From NCBI GenBank assembly GCA_964471115.1, contig CAYYFE010000012.1, positions 31,257-95,256 of the forward strand: a DNA stretch of 64,000 nucleotides. The letters are read 5' to 3'. The number at the start of each line of letters is the position of its first letter. Position 1 is the first letter of the stretch. The translations under genes were made by a program, and so were the position numbers. Below the pieces are notes generated by a model that did no database searches, was not told the origin of the DNA, and was given only the letters and a program-made list of their open reading frames with translations. Origin of the DNA: SYFT01 sp964471115. GTDB lineage: Bacteria; Acidobacteriota; Vicinamibacteria; Vicinamibacterales; SCN-69-37. Of the stretch, positions 58,799 to 64,000 are shown piece by piece.

Positions 58799-59935
58799 AT
58801 GCGCACATCTCTTCGTTCGCTCATCGCGTTGACGCTGGTCCTCGGATCCATGGCCGCCTGGCCCCAGGCGCAGCAGGCTGATCAGGCGCAGCAGGGCGCC
58901 GCTGCGCAGCCAGGCCAGCAGGCACAAGGACGCGGGGGCGGCCGCGGCGGCGGCAATCAGCCGTTCGACGAAGCCCGCGCACGCCAGCTGTACGTCAGCA
59001 ACCGGCACGAAGACCACCCGCGCGCGAACTACCAGGGGCAGATGGAAGCCCGGCTGGAGGAGGAGAAGCGCTACGCGGAGGCCTGCCGCGGTGTCATGGA
59101 GTGCACGAAGATCACGTACCGCAGCAGCGTGGGCGACCTCGACATTCCGGCATGGCTGTTCCAGCCGCTGGACAAGGGCGGCCCGCGCAGCCGGCCGGCC
59201 ATGATCTGGGTGCACGGCGGCGTGCATGGCCGCTGGGAGATCCGGTACTTCCCGTTCGTGCGTGAAGCCATCGCGCGCGGCTACGTCATCGTGGCGCCGG
59301 ACTACCGCGGCTCAATCGGCTACGGCGAGGCGTTCCACAACAAGATTGACTACGGGGGTTACGAGATCGACGACACCGTCAGCGCCGTCGACTATCTGAA
59401 GACGCTGCCACACGTCGATCCCGATCGTCTGGGCATCATGGGCTGGAGCCACGGCGGGTTCATCGCGCTGCACGCGGTCTTCAAGGAGAAGCACCCGTTC
59501 AAGGCGTCGGTGGCCATGGTGCCGGTCACCAACCTGTTCTTCCGGCTGTCCTACAAGGGGCCGAGTTACCAGCGCAGCTTCTCCACCATGGAGCGCGTGC
59601 TTGGCCTGCCGTTCGAGCGGCGTGAGATCTACAAGGAGCGCTCGCCGATCTTCCACGTCGACAAACTGCAGGTACCGCTGCTCGTGCACGTGGCCACCAA
59701 CGACACGGACGTGAACTTCGAGGAGGCCGAACAGATCATCGATGCCCTGCGCGCGCGAAAGCCGCAGCTGTCCGAGACGAAGGTGTACGTGAATCCCACA
59801 CCCGGTCCCGCCAGCGTGGGCCACACCTTCAACCGGCGTGTGAACACCGACACGCTGCAGCGCGACGATTCACCCGAGCAGATCGATTCGTGGAACCTGG
59901 TCTGGGCGTTCCTCAAGAAACATCTCGGCGGCTAG
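58799..59935 (+). CDS. Secreted alpha/beta-hydrolase, prolyl-oligopeptidase (S9) type
   Basis: The protein has 378 residues. Signal peptide (LIALTLVLGSMAAWPQAQ) and a Gln/Gly-rich low-complexity stretch (residues 22-52) precede the hydrolase fold. Oxyanion-side HGGVHGRW, nucleophile Ser in GWSHGGFIA, Asp in VATNDTDVN and His in SVGHTFN form the expected triad. The N-terminal propeller of full S9 peptidases is missing, so it may be an esterase/acylaminoacyl-peptidase-like enzyme. It ends four bases from the convergent ADOP stop. Confidence 0.82.
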   Translation: MRTSLRSLIALTLVLGSMAAWPQAQQADQAQQGAAAQPGQQAQGRGGGRGGGNQPFDEARARQLYVSNRHEDHPRANYQGQMEARLEEEKRYAEACRGVMECTKITYRSSVGDLDIPAWLFQPLDKGGPRSRPAMIWVHGGVHGRWEIRYFPFVREAIARGYVIVAPDYRGSIGYGEAFHNKIDYGGYEIDDTVSAVDYLKTLPHVDPDRLGIMGWSHGGFIALHAVFKEKHPFKASVAMVPVTNLFFRLSYKGPSYQRSFSTMERVLGLPFERREIYKERSPIFHVDKLQVPLLVHVATNDTDVNFEEAEQIIDALRARKPQLSETKVYVNPTPGPASVGHTFNRRVNTDTLQRDDSPEQIDSWNLVWAFLKKHLGG

Positions 59936-59939
59936 TCCA

Positions 59940-62369
59940 CTACTCCGCCCGGAGCGCCACGATCGGATTGACGGCGGACGCGCGCAGCGCAGGCACCAGG
60001 CACGCCAGCAGTCCCGTCCCCAGCAGGGTCACCGCGGTGACCGCGAACACGACCGGGTCGGTGGGCGACACGTTCCGCAGCAGTTCGGTCAGCTGGCCCG
60101 CCAGCAACCAGCCGGGCGCGAGGCCCACAATCACGGCAAGGGTGACGCGCCACATCCCCTGCCAGAGGATCATGCGCAACACGCCTCCGCGGTCGGCGCC
60201 CATCGCCAGTCGCACGCCGATCTCCTGCGTCCGCTGCCGCACGCCAAAGGCCATGACGCCGTACAACCCCACCGAGGCCAGGAACAGCGCCGCGAAGCCG
60301 AACGCCGTGAACAGGCCGCCAAACACCCGCGCCGGCCAGCCTTGCTGCCAGATGATGGCCGCCAGGGAATTGGGGTTCGACAGGGGTAATCCGTCACCAA
60401 CACCGGCCAACGCCGCGCGCACCGGCCCGGCGACCGACCAGGGCTCGCCATTCGCGGCGGCCGCCAGCACGTTGAAGAAGCGCGCCTCGGTCTGCGCAAT
60501 CGGGCGGAAGACGATACCCGTCTCCCTCCCGCTGGGTCCCGGCTCGTTCAGGGCCGGCACGACGCCGACGACGGTAAGCCAGGGTGACGAGTCAAACACC
60601 AGGCCCTCCTGCGTGTACTGACCCTCGCGAATCCGGCGCCCGATCGGCCCGTCCGGCAGGTGCCGGCGCGCGAATGATTCGTCCACGATGGCGACGGCCT
60701 CACTGGTCTCCGTATCGGCGGACGTAAAGACGCGGCCCAGCACCGGGGTGACGCGCAACACGTCGAGGTAGGACGGCGATCCGTAAATCACCTCGGCCTG
60801 CGGACGGCTGTCGACGCTGTCGAACGTGCGCCCTTCGACGTCCCACGGGCCGGATCCGCCGTCGCCCGGATACCCGGAACCAATCGCCACGGCTCGCAGA
60901 CCGCCCACCTGCGCCAGTCGTTCCTCGACCAGCGCCCGGCCGATGCGCGCATCGACCGGTTGTGGAAAGGTGCGGGCATCCAGGCGCACACCTCCGTAGA
61001 ACACATCCTCGGTCGCAAATGGCACATCGAACCGGCTGTTCTCCACGATGCTTCGCACCATGAGGCCCGACACGACCAGCAGCGCGCACGACAGCGTGAC
61101 TTCCACCACGACCAGCCAGCGCGAGAACCGGCCCATCCGCAGGCTGCTGGTGCCGCGGCCTTCGTCCTTCATGGCGTGATTCACGTCGGTGCGCGACAGG
61201 CGCCAGCCGGGCACCAGACTTGACACCATCGCGGCCGTCACCGCGATCAGCGTGACGAACGCCAGCACCACCCAGTCGAGCCGCACGTCGATCCAGAACG
61301 GCGGGTTGGTGTCGACGATCGCATCGGAGAACAACCGCGTACCGGTCCACGCGATGGCCAGACCGGCGGCGGCGCCGATGGCCGACAGCACCAGGCCCTC
61401 CGCCAGTGTCTGGCGGATGATGCGCCAGCGGCCCGCGCCGACGGCCACACGAATCGCGACCTCCCGGGTGCGCTCGGCCGCGCGCGCCAGCTGCAGATTG
61501 GTCACGTTGACGCAGGCGATGACCATCACCCCGAACACCGCCACCAGCATCGTCATCAGCGTGCCAGTGACGTCGCGGCCAAGCGTCGTCTCGACCCAGG
61601 GATCCACCCACGCGCGGCGGTTCTTGTTGGCTTCGTGCTGCTGCGCCAGCCGGCTCGACAACATCTCGAACTCGGCGTTCGCGCGATCGCGGGTCACGCC
61701 GTCCCGCAGCCGGCCGAGGACGCTGGCCGACGCCCCGCCTCCACGGGTGGCCGGCGGGGTCACGACAAAGGGCAGCCACGCATGCTGCGACTGGGGGAAT
61801 GCGAACTTCTCCGGCATCACGCCGATGATCGTCGTGGGCCGTCCGTCGATGTTCACCACCGTGCCCACCGCCGAGGGGCTGGAGGAAAAGCGGGTCTGCC
61901 AGAGTGTGTCGCCGATGATCATGACGGCCGACGCGCCGGGTTCGGCATCCGCCGCCACGAAGTCGCGGCCGAGCGCGGGTGTGGCGCGCAGGGCGCGGAA
62001 CGTCCCCGGCGTGATGCGCGCGGCGCGAACCTGCTCGGGATAACCGCCCGGCCCGGTCAGCGTCACCTGGGCCTGGTTGTAGGCCTCGAGTGACTCGAAG
62101 GACTGCTGCTGATCGCGGAAGTCAACGTAGTCGTGCAGACCGATGCTCCGGCCACGGCTGGTGTCCGACAGGCTGGATTGCGTGACGGCATGGATACGGT
62201 CAGACCCCTCGAACGGCAACCCGCGCAGGATCACCCCCTGCACGATGCTGAACATCGTGGTGGTCAGACCGATGCCCAGCGCCAGGGCCACGATGGCCAG
62301 CAGCGAATCGCCCGGACGCTTGACCAGCAGCCGACCGGCGTACGCGAAATCTCGAGCCCATCCCGACAT
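59940..62369 (-). CDS. ADOP-family ABC permease (809 residues)
   Basis: The short form begins SGWARDFAYAGRLLVKRPGD and enters the first helix (LLAIVALALGIGLTTTMFSI). FtsX block one is VIACVNVTNLQLARAAERTRE, and the second unit ends NPIVALRAE. A ribosome site GGGGGAG lies before ATG 62369, so unlike most operon-head genes here it is not leaderless. No regulator gene is next to it. MetH lies upstream on the same strand with a 54-base gap. Confidence 0.88.
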   Translation of the reverse strand: MSGWARDFAYAGRLLVKRPGDSLLAIVALALGIGLTTTMFSIVQGVILRGLPFEGSDRIHAVTQSSLSDTSRGRSIGLHDYVDFRDQQQSFESLEAYNQAQVTLTGPGGYPEQVRAARITPGTFRALRATPALGRDFVAADAEPGASAVMIIGDTLWQTRFSSSPSAVGTVVNIDGRPTTIIGVMPEKFAFPQSQHAWLPFVVTPPATRGGGASASVLGRLRDGVTRDRANAEFEMLSSRLAQQHEANKNRRAWVDPWVETTLGRDVTGTLMTMLVAVFGVMVIACVNVTNLQLARAAERTREVAIRVAVGAGRWRIIRQTLAEGLVLSAIGAAAGLAIAWTGTRLFSDAIVDTNPPFWIDVRLDWVVLAFVTLIAVTAAMVSSLVPGWRLSRTDVNHAMKDEGRGTSSLRMGRFSRWLVVVEVTLSCALLVVSGLMVRSIVENSRFDVPFATEDVFYGGVRLDARTFPQPVDARIGRALVEERLAQVGGLRAVAIGSGYPGDGGSGPWDVEGRTFDSVDSRPQAEVIYGSPSYLDVLRVTPVLGRVFTSADTETSEAVAIVDESFARRHLPDGPIGRRIREGQYTQEGLVFDSSPWLTVVGVVPALNEPGPSGRETGIVFRPIAQTEARFFNVLAAAANGEPWSVAGPVRAALAGVGDGLPLSNPNSLAAIIWQQGWPARVFGGLFTAFGFAALFLASVGLYGVMAFGVRQRTQEIGVRLAMGADRGGVLRMILWQGMWRVTLAVIVGLAPGWLLAGQLTELLRNVSPTDPVVFAVTAVTLLGTGLLACLVPALRASAVNPIVALRAE

Positions 62370-62423
62370 GCAGCTCCCCCGTCTCTAATACGGAGGCGCC
62401 GGGCGAAAGGTCGACAGACCGCC

Positions 62424-64000
<1,577 letters not shown>

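Noticed and set aside
56518..58851. 777-residue minus-strand open frame opposite the M28 peptidase
   Set aside because: The part opposite M28 has no domain pattern. The real minus-strand gene in this span is the methyltransferase ending at 58164, in another frame.

Overview
The window is GC-rich, densely coded and lacks rRNA, tRNA, CRISPR or phage genes. It reads like a soil Acidobacteriota chromosome, most likely class Vicinamibacteria (subdivision 6). The taxon is inferred from six long MacB/FtsX-type permeases of the acidobacterial duplicated orphan permease (ADOP) family, an Oar-like TonB-dependent receptor, PadR regulators and several secreted PQQ-type propellers.

Region 1 (1-13157). 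A truncated secreted protein and a Kdo transferase gene (waaA) diverge from a 17-bp gap. A minus-strand train then runs from 13157 down to 1938: a diheme cytochrome c, proline dehydrogenase and twelve genes joined by eleven start/stop overlaps. The twelve encode a tandem-duplicated exosortase, a hotdog dehydratase, a tiny membrane protein, an LpxB-like glycosyltransferase, a ketosynthase-like protein without its histidines, an ACP, an intact ketosynthase, a DUF374 acyltransferase, a membrane protein, an LpxL-type acyltransferase, an SDR ketoreductase and a GT4 glycosyltransferase. KS, ACP, KR, DH and a KS-like partner without an enoyl reductase suggest an unsaturated (polyene-like) acyl chain placed on an envelope glycolipid. 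This is the best candidate for an undescribed system.

Region 2 (13199-32856). Type IIA topoisomerase subunit A, an orphan Dam-type methylase, a PqiA-like protein, a 204-bp palindrome that fills an intergenic gap, a PQQ propeller with EF-hands, two PadR/ADOP units plus a stand-alone ADOP, a TolB-like propeller, DNA polymerase IV, a CopC/CopD pair and a MocR-type regulator.

Region 3 (32941-46767). More ADOP permeases, a VWA protein with a sigma/anti-sigma pair, AlkD-like and SRPBCC proteins, a BlaI/M56 sensor pair and an MsbA-like exporter. The palindrome in front of blaI recurs in front of an ADOP gene 3.8 kb downstream, which suggests a local regulon.

Region 4 (46982-64000). An Oar-like receptor, a PepSY membrane protein with a signal-peptide-bearing CbiX-like protein, two PQQ propellers, a double cyclophilin, an M28 lipoprotein peptidase, a methyltransferase diverging from an S9-like hydrolase, a sixth ADOP and the C-terminal part of MetH.

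Across the window, eleven genes have a -10-like hexamer (TANNNT, once TANNNC) ending exactly six bases before the start codon. At least five more are one or two bases off. This points to widespread leaderless transcription, whereas genes inside operons use overlaps and some Shine-Dalgarno sites. All functional statements come from reading the translated sequence and motifs; no database search was run.
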